Origin: Pseudovibrio sp. Ad37
GTDB lineage: Bacteria > Pseudomonadota > Alphaproteobacteria > Rhizobiales > Stappiaceae
Direction: 5' to 3'
DNA length: 64,000 nt
NCBI RefSeq assembly: GCF_001623075.1
Contig: NZ_LMCF01000223.1
Location: 62,001-126,000, forward strand
Position numbers and translations under genes: made by a program. This document shows, piece after piece, positions 1 through 9,259 of this stretch (position 1 is its first letter; each line of letters opens with the position of its first letter). Below the pieces are notes generated by a model that was given only the letters and a program-made list of their open reading frames with translations, was not told the origin of the DNA and made no database searches.

Positions 1-700
1 ACTCCTCCCAAGAGCTTCTTAAATCAAATCTCTTTATGCCTCCGCAGAATTGAACCTCTTCCATTGAGATCTCTGCGACAACATGACCAACTTCTTATAA
101 CCCTAAAACTACGTGAAAATACAAGGAAATCTGCACCCTATTGGACAAATTAATTATTCTTGGATCAACTGAGCGCACCTCATCTATGCGTTATCAACCG
201 AAACCAGCCGCAACGTAACTATCGAAACATTTTTAGGAATCTCCGCCCTTGAGGGCTAACAATCAACCTCCAAAATCGGAATTCATAGCCTTTTATTTCA
301 ATGTTAATAAGTCAGTCTACATGACCTAACTGACTTGAGCATTGCTCCATTAATCTTCTGGGTGAATGAAGCCACACAGGTGGTAGATGCTTTAAAATAC
401 AATAATTTAGAGGAAACTAATCTACAGTTTCAGCTGAAACCGAGCAGAGGCATGCAGACGCGATGCCGCCCGATAAATCGAAGGCCTTAGACCTCAATCA
501 GGTCGGCATTGCAAAGCAAAGACAGCTAACATTCAAAGATGCGCTCAGATGTACAAACAGCTATCCACACGAAGGTGTGATTTTCTACACGTTCGCGCAT
601 TAACGATAGCGCGAATTTCTTCGAAAACACCCATACGAAATTGCTTGAAAGCAAATTTCTCAGCCATTTCGAGAGCGATTCTTCCAAAAACTGCCGTAAT
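1..700. other. Non-coding stretch at window start
   Basis: No reading frame here has the length, ribosome binding site or residue pattern of a real gene. The only structure I can point to is a perfect 14-base palindrome, GTTTCAGCTGAAAC, at 427-440, followed by a short inverted repeat GGCAT/ATGCC near 449-467. The stretch lies downstream of the minus-strand transporter gene ending at 701, so part of it could be that transcript's 3' end, but I see no clear terminator with a T-run. Confidence 0.5.
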
Positions 701-2563
701 CTAGAACAGACCTGCCGTTGCGCCACCATTCAGCCCGACAATCAGCATCAACGTTCCCATCAGCAAAATCGTCAGAGCGCCAACCACCTCAAAACCACGC
801 AGAATAACCGTACCAGCCTGACTGTCAGCACCCCAGATCCGCAAGGCGACTTCACGTGAGAGCACTGCGAGACTCGCCAGAACCGAAACGGTAATACCTG
901 TCCCCAGTGCCATCACAAGTGTGGAGGCCACACCTGCCCAAATCATGCCCTGAGAAAACGCAAACGCAAGCACGATCAAAGCACCGGTACATGGACGAAG
1001 CCCCACTGCCAGAATGATCGACCAGATGCTTGTGAGTGTCATGGCTGAGTTCTGAACCATCTTCGGATCAGGCGCATGCGCATGCCCACAGCTGGAACAA
1101 ACCTCTCCATGCTCTGAGTGCTCATGGTGATGATGGTCGTGATCGTGGTCATGAAAATGCCCGCAGCTCGAAGCAGGCTTTTTACCAAACCATGGCTTCA
1201 GAACACGTTGCCAAACAAGGTAGAGACCAAGCAGGAAGACCAGCACATAAGAGCCAAGCTCAAACCAACGGGCTGTTGCATTAATCGCCGTACTGGTCAG
1301 ATGCAAAAGAACGCCTGCCCCGCCAACCAACACAATCGCAGTCACCGCCTGCGCAAAGGCAGAAGCAAAGGAGAGCGCGATCCCTTTCTTCAAAGTCTGC
1401 TCATCTGCAATCACATAGGAGGAAATCACTGCCTTGCCGTGTCCCGGCCCTGCAGCGTGGAACACACCATAGGCAAAGCTGATCAGCATCAGAAGCCACC
1501 CGGCAGAAGGGTTGTTGCGGAAGTTTCTCAGCGCGCTTGTCAGCTTAAGATAAAACTCATTCTGCAACCGGGTAATAGTCGCCATGCCTTGCTGGAAGAT
1601 ATTCATATCCGGACCACGAAGCTCAGCAGAATCCGCACTCTCACGCTCAGAAACGGAAGACAGCGTCATCGGCTCACCACCTTGCGCAAGCGCTGCCACT
1701 GCATCTTCTGCAGACACAAGAGCGCTCTCAACTGGCCCAGGTGTAATCTCGGAAATGAATTTCGTATTGCCTGTAGAAACTGTTGTAATCGCCACACCAT
1801 CGCACGACACAATCACCTGATTAACGAGTGCTGCTGTGTACCCCTGCAAATTTTCAGGAACATTGCGCTGGTCAGCACCGATGGTTGCCAACTGAGCAGC
1901 AATTTGCCCGTCCAACTCAGGTGGGTGGACTAGTTCAACAGAGCATTTTCCGGGAGCATTCTTCAGTGTCACGGCCATATCTGCCTTAGGCCACTTGAAG
2001 TCGATGTAGTAGGTTGGGTCATAAACATCGAGTGTGATCGGCTTGTCAGCCTTGATCTTCTCTTTGAGCGGCAGTGTGAAGCTCAACTCCACCAATGACA
2101 CGGGGCTCGTGTCTGGCTTGCTGCGTCCAGCTGCAATCTCTTCAGCAATTGCTTCTCGGTCTTCATCGCTGATCAACCAGTAATCATCAAAGGCCACCTT
2201 GATCATTTTCATGGACGGATCAAATGGCTCAGAGAAATCTATCTCCGCTTTGCTATCATCCCCAAAAGTGAAGTAGCCATATTCTCCAAGACCCTGAATG
2301 TTGATCTTGGCCAGCTCATCCAGCTCATTTCTCTCAAAAAATCCATTCTGATTGGCATCCAATCCCTGCACAGCATAGGCCGTATACAGGTCGTCAAACA
2401 ACCATTTGTGCCGAATATGAGTCAGATACCCATCATCATCAAACACCAATTCGGCGCGCGCCTGCACAAACATATGCGGATGCGCTGCAACCTGTTGAGA
2501 AGGCAATAGAAATACCAACAGCATGCAGAATGCGGTCAAAAACCGTAGGAGCTTATGAGACAT
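701..2563 (-). CDS. DUF1007-NicO fusion: nickel/cobalt transporter with periplasmic domain
   Basis: A 620-residue inner-membrane protein made of two families fused in one chain. Residues 1-27 are a signal peptide. About 28-230 match the DUF1007 periplasmic domain, starting with the typical AHPHMFVQARAELVFD stretch. About 350-620 are a NicO/RcnA-like transporter with several membrane helices, including the characteristic FHAAGPGHGKAVISSY and LRPCTGALIVLAFA segments. Between helices lies a His-rich loop (about 467-497) with two Cys-containing motifs, probably cytoplasmic metal binding. In relatives the two halves are often adjacent genes, so the fusion is a natural join. Import or export of Ni/Co cannot be told from sequence; NicO members of the RcnA type export metal. 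It stands alone, divergent from the downstream dehydrogenase. Confidence 0.85.
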   Translation of the reverse strand: MSHKLLRFLTAFCMLLVFLLPSQQVAAHPHMFVQARAELVFDDDGYLTHIRHKWLFDDLYTAYAVQGLDANQNGFFERNELDELAKINIQGLGEYGYFTFGDDSKAEIDFSEPFDPSMKMIKVAFDDYWLISDEDREAIAEEIAAGRSKPDTSPVSLVELSFTLPLKEKIKADKPITLDVYDPTYYIDFKWPKADMAVTLKNAPGKCSVELVHPPELDGQIAAQLATIGADQRNVPENLQGYTAALVNQVIVSCDGVAITTVSTGNTKFISEITPGPVESALVSAEDAVAALAQGGEPMTLSSVSERESADSAELRGPDMNIFQQGMATITRLQNEFYLKLTSALRNFRNNPSAGWLLMLISFAYGVFHAAGPGHGKAVISSYVIADEQTLKKGIALSFASAFAQAVTAIVLVGGAGVLLHLTSTAINATARWFELGSYVLVFLLGLYLVWQRVLKPWFGKKPASSCGHFHDHDHDHHHHEHSEHGEVCSSCGHAHAPDPKMVQNSAMTLTSIWSIILAVGLRPCTGALIVLAFAFSQGMIWAGVASTLVMALGTGITVSVLASLAVLSREVALRIWGADSQAGTVILRGFEVVGALTILLMGTLMLIVGLNGGATAGLF

Positions 2564-2675
2564 GGTGCCTTAACAATATGTGAGAACCCGACACGACAAG
2601 TGTAATAAAATAACGGCAAATTCAAGACCCATTTATTGAAGGCCCTGAGATACGATTTTCCCGTAATTTAGAATC

Positions 2676-2696
2676 ATTCGGATAATTCTTCCGAAT
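2676..2696. promoter_or_regulatory. Inverted repeat, candidate operator upstream of the amino-acid dehydrogenase
   Basis: Perfect 7-base arms ATTCGGA and TCCGAAT separated by 7 AT-rich bases, about 100 bases upstream of the dehydrogenase start at 2794 and in the divergent region shared with the NicO gene at 2563. The size suits a dimeric regulator of Lrp/AsnC or LysR type; the binding protein is unknown. Confidence 0.4.
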
Positions 2697-2793
2697 TTGA
2701 TGCTCATGACCTACGAAATAAACCGGATATTGCTTTAAGAATAAACCAATATCCCGGCAACGCTTGTTGTTCAATTTCGTTTGGGAGGGCTGA

Positions 2794-3882
2794 ATGAACG
2801 TGCCATTGCATAATAAAATAACGATCGATACCTACATGACCCCATTGGATCATCCAGAATTCGCTGGCCACGAGCAAATCGTATTTGCAACAGACAACGA
2901 AACGGGCTTGAAAGCGATCATCGCGGTTCACAACACCAACCGCGGTCCCGGTCTCGGTGGATGTCGCATGTGGAACTACGCAAGCGCAAATGAAGCTCTG
3001 ACTGATGTTCTCCGCCTCTCAAAAGGCATGACCTATAAGAATGCATTGGCTGACCTTGCTTTGGGAGGAGGAAAGTCAGTCATCATCGCAAACCCGCGCA
3101 CTGATAAGACCCCGGAGCTTCTCAGAGCGTTCGGCAGACACATCAATCGCCTTTCCGGCAGCTACATCACTGCAGAAGATGTGGGCATCAGCTCAGACGA
3201 TATGGAAATCATTGGCAGCGAAACTCAGTTCGCCCGTGGGACTGATGCCACTGGTTTTGGCGACCCATCGCCGTACACTGCACTGGGAACCTTCGTTGGG
3301 ATCAAAGCAGCTGCCAAGCACAAATTTGGCTCTGAAGACCTCTCAGGCCTGACTGTATCACTCAAAGGACTGGGTCATGTGGGATATGACGTAGCACGTC
3401 AGTTGCATGAAGCAGGCGCTAACCTGATTGTCTCCGACATCTATGATCCGGCAGTGACCCGCGCAATCGAAGAGCTCGGTGCATCCAGCGTGTCTCCAGA
3501 CGACGCACATCTCGTCAAAGCGGATATCTTTGCCCCATGTGCGCTTGGCGGTGGCCTGAATGCTGCAACTATCCCGGAGCTGAAAGTAGCTGTGGTCGCA
3601 GGAGCCGCAAACAATCAGTTGGAAACACAGGAAGATGGCGCAGCACTCATGAAGCGCGGCATTCTGTACGCTCCAGATTACGCCATCAACGCAGGCGGTG
3701 TAATCTCTGTCGCTTTGGGCGAGCCTGGTGCATCAGACTCAATCGTGCGTCAGAAGACCCTCGCGATTGGTGGCACGCTTGCTCAGATCTTCGATCGGGC
3801 CGATGCAGAAAAGCGACCAACCAACATCATCGCAGATGAGTTGGCTGAAGAGCGCTTTCAGCATCACCATAATCCAGCTTAA
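2794..3882 (+). CDS. Glu/Leu/Phe/Val dehydrogenase (leucine dehydrogenase-like)
   Basis: A 362-residue cytoplasmic NAD-dependent amino-acid dehydrogenase that reversibly deaminates branched-chain or aromatic amino acids to 2-oxo acids. The N-terminal substrate domain shows the family glycine-rich stretch GPGLGGCRMW (about 52-61) and the catalytic-lysine segments SKGMTYKNALADLALGGGKS (about 77-96). The Rossmann domain follows, with LKGLGHVGYDVARQL (about 190-204). The length matches leucine/phenylalanine dehydrogenases (about 350-370). GGGAGGG seven bases upstream of ATG supports the start; a later ATG at 2836 would also keep the fold. A LysR gene follows tail to tail. Exact substrate is not decided by the sequence. 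Confidence 0.85.
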   Translation: MNVPLHNKITIDTYMTPLDHPEFAGHEQIVFATDNETGLKAIIAVHNTNRGPGLGGCRMWNYASANEALTDVLRLSKGMTYKNALADLALGGGKSVIIANPRTDKTPELLRAFGRHINRLSGSYITAEDVGISSDDMEIIGSETQFARGTDATGFGDPSPYTALGTFVGIKAAAKHKFGSEDLSGLTVSLKGLGHVGYDVARQLHEAGANLIVSDIYDPAVTRAIEELGASSVSPDDAHLVKADIFAPCALGGGLNAATIPELKVAVVAGAANNQLETQEDGAALMKRGILYAPDYAINAGGVISVALGEPGASDSIVRQKTLAIGGTLAQIFDRADAEKRPTNIIADELAEERFQHHHNPA

Positions 3883-3886
3883 AACG

Positions 3887-3909
3887 GAGGGCTGATCTAG
3901 CCCTCTTTT
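3887..3909 (+). terminator. Rho-independent terminator of the dehydrogenase gene
   Basis: Stem GAGGGCT/AGCCCTC with a 5-base loop followed by TTTT, starting 4 bases after the stop codon at 3882. It overlaps the end of the convergent LysR gene at 3897. Confidence 0.7.
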
Positions 3910-4838
3910 GGCAAAGGTCCATCAAGCATTTTGGGGCAGTCACCATGCTGCTCCAATTGCTTGTGCCAGTTGACCATGTAATCAACAAAGGCACGCACCT
4001 TGGCTGACAGATGCCTACGATGCGGATAGACCGCGTACATCGCAGGTCCCGGCACTTCGTAGTCTTCTAATGCTGGTATCAGCGTGCCTGCCATCAACTC
4101 TTCCAGCACATAAAAGATCGGCAAACGCACAACGCCGAGGCCTGCCAGCGCCGCCGCAACCGCAGTCTTTGCACTGTTCACATACATCGGTCCTTTAACG
4201 GGAACAGAAAACCGCTCTCCATTTGCCAGAAACATCCAGTTGGTCTTGTGCTTGTAGTTGGTATCGATGATGCACGGCATACTCGCCAGATCACTTGCCT
4301 TCTCAGGCATGCCATGCGCTTCCCAATACGCAGGAGAAGCACAAACCACGACACGAACGTCACGAATCTTCCGCGCAATCAGGCTGGAATCCTCAAGCTC
4401 GGCCACACGGATAGCAACATCGTATCCTTCCTCGACAATATCGACGAAGCGATCTTCCATCTCAATATCCAGCTCAACGCGCGGATGTGCCTGCAAAAAC
4501 GAGGCAAGCACTCTGCCCAGCGTCGCCTCAGAAAAGGAACGCGGCGCACTCAGCCGCAACCGGCCACGCACCTCCCGATGGTCTTGCTGTACCGCATCTT
4601 TCAGGTCATCAAACCGCTGCAACAGCTCACCGGCTTCACGGAAGTAGGCTTCACCAACCTGGGTCAGAGAAATCTGGCGGGTCGTCCTGTTCAGCAGGCG
4701 CACGCCCAGTTCGTCTTCCAGCTCGCTCACATACTTGGAAATAAGCGCCTTGGAGCGCCCCATATCCCGTGCTGCAGCCGAAAAGCCACCGCTTTCTACC
4801 ACCTGCAAAAAACATCTAATTCGTGTGATGGAATCCAT
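3897..4838 (-). CDS. LysR-family transcriptional regulator
   Basis: A 313-residue LysR regulator. Residues 1-60 form the winged helix-turn-helix (FLQVVESGGFSAAARDMGRS then the wing with LNRTTRQISLTQVG), and 90-295 the periplasmic-binding-protein-like effector domain. It belongs to the large DmlR/AaeR-like group that often controls a neighbouring oxidoreductase or efflux gene. ATG is preceded by GAGG at a good distance. It starts only 26 bases after the DUF2937 gene, so it may be the last gene of the cobW operon, although LysR genes are usually divergent from their targets. The target is unknown. Confidence 0.85.
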   Translation of the reverse strand: MDSITRIRCFLQVVESGGFSAAARDMGRSKALISKYVSELEDELGVRLLNRTTRQISLTQVGEAYFREAGELLQRFDDLKDAVQQDHREVRGRLRLSAPRSFSEATLGRVLASFLQAHPRVELDIEMEDRFVDIVEEGYDVAIRVAELEDSSLIARKIRDVRVVVCASPAYWEAHGMPEKASDLASMPCIIDTNYKHKTNWMFLANGERFSVPVKGPMYVNSAKTAVAAALAGLGVVRLPIFYVLEELMAGTLIPALEDYEVPGPAMYAVYPHRRHLSAKVRAFVDYMVNWHKQLEQHGDCPKMLDGPLPKEG

Positions 4839-4864
4839 CGATCAAACCTCATAGGTGGTCGCAG

Positions 4865-5389
4865 TCAACGAGCATCAGCCTGTTGTCTTTGTAGGCGCTT
4901 CCGGCGACGTCTCACACGTCCTGTAATGCCAACCATCCGCAAGAGAAACAAACCCGCCGCAAACCCAAGTCCAGCCAGCACTCCACCTTCAATGGTCACA
5001 GGCACAGCAGGCTCAAAATCTTCCCAGGTTGCCTTGGAAAGTTTGGTGTCTGGCTCTTTCATAAAGATCCAGACGCGCTCAAACACAGCAGCGGTTTCCA
5101 TCGCCAGTTGCTGTTCTTTCAAAGCCTCAAGGCGATCCAATGACCGCTCAACACTCATCCCGCGCAACTGCACAAACTCATCCGCGCTCTGTGCCATATG
5201 CGTTAATGCAGAGGATGCGGTCTTGTTGGTCGCAGTCGCATCCGCAACAAAATCGGCTTTCACTTCCTCCAGCGCATCAATAGCGCCGCCCATACGCTGA
5301 CGGTATTGCTGGGCGAACTCAGGAAGCTGAGAGGTCACAGTGCCGCTTACAAGCGCAACGCCAAGCGTCAATACCCTTGCAAACATCAT
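4865..5389 (-). CDS. DUF2937 family protein
   Basis: A 174-residue membrane-associated protein matching DUF2937. An N-terminal hydrophobic segment (about 3-20) is followed by the family start SQLPEFAQQYRQRMGGAIDAL, a long helical middle region, and a second hydrophobic helix (about 137-155) before a very basic tail, RVRRRRKRLQRQQ. Both ends are thus likely anchored, with a helical domain between. GGGGAGG precedes the ATG. It is 19 bases downstream of the WD40 gene, inside the cobW operon. Function of the family is not established. Confidence 0.75.
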   Translation of the reverse strand: MMFARVLTLGVALVSGTVTSQLPEFAQQYRQRMGGAIDALEEVKADFVADATATNKTASSALTHMAQSADEFVQLRGMSVERSLDRLEALKEQQLAMETAAVFERVWIFMKEPDTKLSKATWEDFEPAVPVTIEGGVLAGLGFAAGLFLLRMVGITGRVRRRRKRLQRQQADAR

Positions 5390-5408
5390 TGCAAACCTCC
5401 CCTCTAAG

Positions 5409-6386
5409 TTAATCGACCAGAGTGATCACTCCAGCAGCACCTTCTTCCGTACCAAATGCCAGCCGGTTCCCCTTCTTATCCCAGGCAAGGGCAGAAACAG
5501 GACCAGCACCCGGACGGCGCAACAGCACTTCAGCATTATCGTGGAACCGAACGGCCATCACCATGCCATCCTGATAGCCAATTGCCACCATTTCTTCGCT
5601 CGGATGGCAGCAAACAGTCGTCACCATGCTGTCCCCGCGCACACCAAGCTCCAGAGGTGCCTGCCCCATAGGACCACTTTTGCCCATAAACGGCCAGAGG
5701 ATCGCAGCCTGAGCACCGGACGTCGCCAGATACTTGCCCTTGGCAGACCAGCTTACAGACTTCACTTTGCCCGGATAACCGGTCATGCGCATGTCTTGGC
5801 TGTCGGCCAAACGCCACCCGTGCAGAGCGTTCTCCTGCATAGTGGTCACAAGGTACTTTCCTTCAGGAGAATACGTGACCAGACTATGCGCGCCCTTCCA
5901 GCTCAGCTCTTGGGGATCACCAGCGGCATTCACCCAAAACAAAGTCACGCCATCATAACGAGAAGCGGCAAGACGCATGCCTTTCGGCGCAAAAGCCAGA
6001 CCAGCAAACGCACGCGGCAGCTGAAACTCTTTGATCTCGCCGCTTTTCAAGCGAACCCAAGCCGTACGACCAGATGCATAGGCCACGCTATCCTGCGGGC
6101 CAGCAGCAATAATGTCGATCCATTTGCGCGGCTGCTCGGCAAGTTCTTCAACACGGCCATCACTGTGGACCTTGCAGATCCGGCCATCGCCACCGCCAGT
6201 AATCAAAGATTTGCCATCCAGAGATGGCGTTGCACAAAGCAAACCGTTTTTGTGAACCGGCGTTTGTGTTTCCGGCCCACCAGCAAAAAAGACTGAACCT
6301 TCACCACTGGCAAAGGCAGCTACATCACCCAGAAATGTCGCAGAAACAACAAATCCATCAGTATCAAGAGGAGCAGTTACAGGCAC
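5409..6386 (-). CDS. WD40 repeat beta-propeller protein
   Basis: A 325-residue protein of repeated WD40-like blades; no signal peptide. Repeats end in variants such as GGDGRICKVHSDG, ARYDGVTLFWVN, LHGWRLADS and AAILWPFMG, enough for a 7-blade propeller. The start codon is GTG; it lies 6 bases after the cobW stop, and the GGAG that serves it overlaps the end of cobW, so the two are probably translationally coupled. Such WD40 proteins sit beside CobW GTPases in several alphaproteobacteria, suggesting a scaffold role with the metallochaperone. That link is inferred from position only. Confidence 0.8.
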   Translation of the reverse strand: MPVTAPLDTDGFVVSATFLGDVAAFASGEGSVFFAGGPETQTPVHKNGLLCATPSLDGKSLITGGGDGRICKVHSDGRVEELAEQPRKWIDIIAAGPQDSVAYASGRTAWVRLKSGEIKEFQLPRAFAGLAFAPKGMRLAASRYDGVTLFWVNAAGDPQELSWKGAHSLVTYSPEGKYLVTTMQENALHGWRLADSQDMRMTGYPGKVKSVSWSAKGKYLATSGAQAAILWPFMGKSGPMGQAPLELGVRGDSMVTTVCCHPSEEMVAIGYQDGMVMAVRFHDNAEVLLRRPGAGPVSALAWDKKGNRLAFGTEEGAAGVITLVD

Positions 6387-6392
6387 CAGAAC

Positions 6393-7484
6393 TTACTCCG
6401 CAACACAAGCTTCAAACGCAGTTTTCAGCGCAGCACCATCCAGCTCACGGCCAATGAAGACAATGCGGCTTTCCCGCTTCTCATCATCCCGCCAGTCGCG
6501 CTGATGATTGCCTTCTACGATCATATGAATGCCTTGCACCACATAGCGCTGTGGATCATCCTTGAACGACAGAATTCCCTTCATGCGCAAAATGTTCGGC
6601 CCTTGAATCTGCGTAATCTGGTTGATCCAGTCAAAGAAGACTTTCGGGTCCAGATCACCAACCGTGAAGGAATAGGACTTCACAGAGTGCGTGTCCTCAT
6701 GATCGTGATCACAGTCAGGTCCGCATTCATGGTCAGCGTGGCCATGATCATGATCGTGTCCATGATGGTGATGATCGTGATCATGGTCGCAATCCGGACC
6801 ACACTCATGATCGTGCGCGAGTTCAGCTTTTTTCAGGAACTCCGGATCCAGATCGAGAATACGATCCAATTCAAAGGCACCACGATCCAGAACATCCGAA
6901 ATCGCAATCTGACAACGCTCTGTATGATGGATCTTCGCATACGGATTGATCTTACGGATCGCCGCTTCAACACCAGCCAGTTCTTCTGCTGAAACAAGAT
7001 CGGTCTTGTTCAGCAAAATCACATCTGAAAATGCAATCTGATCTTCTGCTTCCTTGGTGTCCTTCAAACGCTGCTGAACATGGCGAGCGTCAACAACTGC
7101 AACAACAGCATCCAGCTTTGCCGCTTCACGCACGTCATCATCCATGAAGAATGTTTGCGCAACAGGAGCCGGATCTGCAACGCCGGTGGTCTCCACGATG
7201 ATCGCATCAAACGCACCCTTGCGCTTCATCAGGTTCTCAACAGTACGGATCAAATCACCACGAACAGTACAGCAAATACAGCCGTTGTTCATTTCATAAA
7301 CTTCCTCGTCAGACTCAACGAGAAGATCATTGTCGATACCGATTTCGCCGAATTCGTTGACGATCACAGCATAACGCGTGCCATGGTTTTCGCTCAAAAT
7401 ACGGTTCAACAAGGTGGTTTTACCTGCGCCCAGATATCCGGTCAGCACGGTAACAGGAATACGGCTATCAGCAGCCTCGGACAT
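6393..7484 (-). CDS. CobW/COG0523-family GTPase, putative zinc metallochaperone
   Basis: A 363-residue G3E-family P-loop GTPase. It shows Walker A GYLGAGKTTLLNRIL (16-30), the family metal site CICC (69-72), the ETTGVADP switch region, and the guanine-specificity motif LNKTDL. A long His/Asp-rich insertion in the second half contains the unit HECGPDCDHDH twice, giving many metal ligands. The C-terminal CobW_C domain follows. COG0523 members move Zn, Co or other metals to client enzymes, and His-rich inserts are common in the Zn-related members. AAGGAGACG precedes ATG. It is the first gene of the cobW-WD40-DUF2937 operon. Confidence 0.88.
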   Translation of the reverse strand: MSEAADSRIPVTVLTGYLGAGKTTLLNRILSENHGTRYAVIVNEFGEIGIDNDLLVESDEEVYEMNNGCICCTVRGDLIRTVENLMKRKGAFDAIIVETTGVADPAPVAQTFFMDDDVREAAKLDAVVAVVDARHVQQRLKDTKEAEDQIAFSDVILLNKTDLVSAEELAGVEAAIRKINPYAKIHHTERCQIAISDVLDRGAFELDRILDLDPEFLKKAELAHDHECGPDCDHDHDHHHHGHDHDHGHADHECGPDCDHDHEDTHSVKSYSFTVGDLDPKVFFDWINQITQIQGPNILRMKGILSFKDDPQRYVVQGIHMIVEGNHQRDWRDDEKRESRIVFIGRELDGAALKTAFEACVAE

Positions 7485-7642
7485 TTACGTCTCCTTAGAT
7501 GGGTGCGCGCTTGCTTAATGTGCGCATAAATCTCGTGCCCTCAATATAGACAGTTGCTCTGCCAGCAAAAGACCCTAGCTGCTGATTAGCTGTTATCGCC
7601 ACTTCTGTCCCCCAGGAATTGGCGAGTAACTCTCAACCAGCA

Positions 7643-7879
7643 TCACAATCCAAGTTTGCGCCGAAGCTCCAGAACAAGCAGAAAACCGATGCAAAAGATG
7701 ATGAAGAACACCACAAAGCTAATGGCAACCGGCATACTGCTGTTCAGCAAGGGAGAGAAGAAAAACATATAAATCAAAATCATCATCGCCATTGTCACAA
7801 CAATGCGCGCCGGGCTTCTCGTTACAAACTGAAAAACACCCATAGACCTGATCTTCTCAGGTACACGAAGACCACTCAT
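7643..7879 (-). CDS. Small two-helix membrane protein, unknown function
   Basis: A 78-residue protein that I do not recognise. Two hydrophobic helices (about 25-43 and 48-68) are followed by a short charged tail LELRRKLGL; the N-terminus is basic. The ATG at 7879 has GGAG seven bases upstream, which is better than the upstream TTG. It is a single gene between the cobW operon and the aminotransferase. Confidence 0.6.
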   Translation of the reverse strand: MSGLRVPEKIRSMGVFQFVTRSPARIVVTMAMMILIYMFFFSPLLNSSMPVAISFVVFFIIFCIGFLLVLELRRKLGL

Positions 7880-8073
7880 AAAAATCTCCAATCAAAATAC
7901 ATAATGATCCTAGGCACGTTATTTGACAGAAGCAAGAAGCCAACACCGATGGCTTAAACAGGACCACCCCACCTCCAGCACTCAACCCACTCAACTAATT
8001 TCCGTTTGCATTCAATCGTTTCCATCCCCTACCATCCAGCCAATTGTTTTGGGGGACTGGGAGGCCAACCATA

Positions 8074-9252
8074 ATGCTGAAAACCGTAGAGGCGTTTGAC
8101 CGCATCGGGGACGAGAACGCATTCGCCGTTTTGGCACGTGCAACTGAGCTTGCTCAGCAGGGCCGCAATATCATCAATCTTGGCATCGGCCAGCCAGACT
8201 TCAACACACCGGAACACATCGTAGAGGCAGCCGTCAAAGCCTTGCGCGATGGCCACCACGGTTACACCAGCGCAACGGGCATTCTCCCACTCCGCGAAAC
8301 CATCGCATCAAGCCTGCATGCGGAAACAGGCACGCATGTCTCGCCAGACAACGTCATGGTCGTTCCCGGCGGCAAAGTTACCATGTTCATGGCAATCCTG
8401 ATGTTTGGTGAGCCTGGCAAAGAGATCCTCTATCCAGATCCCGGCTTCCCGATCTACCGCTCCATGATTGAGTTCACTGGAGCAACCCCAATCCCAGTAC
8501 CAATCCGTGAAGAAAACAACTTTGCTTTTTCGGCGGAAGAAACCCTCAATCTGATCAATAAGCGCACAGCACTGCTTATTCTCAACTCCCCAGCCAACCC
8601 AACAGGCGGCGTGACGCCGCGCTCTGAGATAGAGAAGCTGGTGAAGGGATTGGAAAACCATCCAAACCTGCCGGTCCTATCTGACGAGATTTACTCCCGC
8701 ATGACCTATGACGGGCTTAAGCACACGTCCTTAATGGAATTCGAGCAGCTCAAAGACCAACTCATCCTGCTCAATGGCTGGTCCAAAACTTGGGCTATGA
8801 CAGGCTGGCGCATGGGCTATTCCGTCTGGCCGGCTTCTCTTATTGATAAAGCCCGCAAGCTTGCCGTGAACTGCTGGTCATGCGTCAACACACCCAGCCA
8901 ATACGCAGGCATTGCCGCCATCGAAGGCCCACAGGATGCAGTAGATCAGATGATGTTGGCTTTTGACCGACGACGTAAGCTCGTGGTGGAGGGACTAAAC
9001 GCCCTGCCCGGCATCTCCTGCAACACACCCAAAGGCGCCTTCTACGCCTTCCCGAATATCAAAGAAACAAAATGGCAAGCCAAACCCTTGGCTTCAGCAC
9101 TCTTGGAGGAAGCCGGTGTTGCGCTCATCGGCGGACCTGATTTTGGTGTCCTGGGAGAAGGATATCTGCGCTTCTCCTATGCCAATTCAGAGGAGAACAT
9201 CAGCCGTGCATTGAGCCGTGTGGGTGATTTCCTAAGCACCCACACCAAATAG
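8074..9252 (+). CDS. Class I/II pyridoxal-phosphate aminotransferase
   Basis: A 392-residue fold-type I aminotransferase. Family marks are NLGIGQPDFNTPEHI near residue 40, the cofactor-contacting NSPANPTGG near 180, the aspartate in LSDEIYSRM, the Schiff-base lysine in NGWSKTWAMTGWRMGY, and the carboxylate-binding arginine in GYLRFSYANS near the end. It transfers an amino group between an amino acid and a 2-oxo acid; the specificity (aspartate, alanine or other) cannot be fixed. The ATG at 8074 is chosen because GGGAGG lies just upstream; an in-frame TTG at 8044 does not have one. It ends 7 bases from the convergent Inh-like gene. Confidence 0.87.
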   Translation: MLKTVEAFDRIGDENAFAVLARATELAQQGRNIINLGIGQPDFNTPEHIVEAAVKALRDGHHGYTSATGILPLRETIASSLHAETGTHVSPDNVMVVPGGKVTMFMAILMFGEPGKEILYPDPGFPIYRSMIEFTGATPIPVPIREENNFAFSAEETLNLINKRTALLILNSPANPTGGVTPRSEIEKLVKGLENHPNLPVLSDEIYSRMTYDGLKHTSLMEFEQLKDQLILLNGWSKTWAMTGWRMGYSVWPASLIDKARKLAVNCWSCVNTPSQYAGIAAIEGPQDAVDQMMLAFDRRRKLVVEGLNALPGISCNTPKGAFYAFPNIKETKWQAKPLASALLEEAGVALIGGPDFGVLGEGYLRFSYANSEENISRALSRVGDFLSTHTK

Positions 9253-9259
9253 GAAAGCT

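Noticed and set aside
1118-1933. 271-codon open frame on the plus strand opposite the NicO gene
   Set aside because: It is the antisense of a well-supported gene, its protein lacks a recognisable domain, and the His-rich coding repeats on the other strand explain its odd composition.
4248-6296. Two long plus-strand open frames (4248-5300, 5340-6296)
   Set aside because: Both lie opposite the LysR, DUF2937 and WD40 genes, which have clear families and ribosome sites.
6700-6830. Repeated CATGATCATGATCGTG-like DNA, possible tandem repeat or CRISPR-like array
   Set aside because: It codes for the His/Asp-rich insert of the CobW GTPase; the same holds for 1070-1160 in the NicO gene. No spacers.
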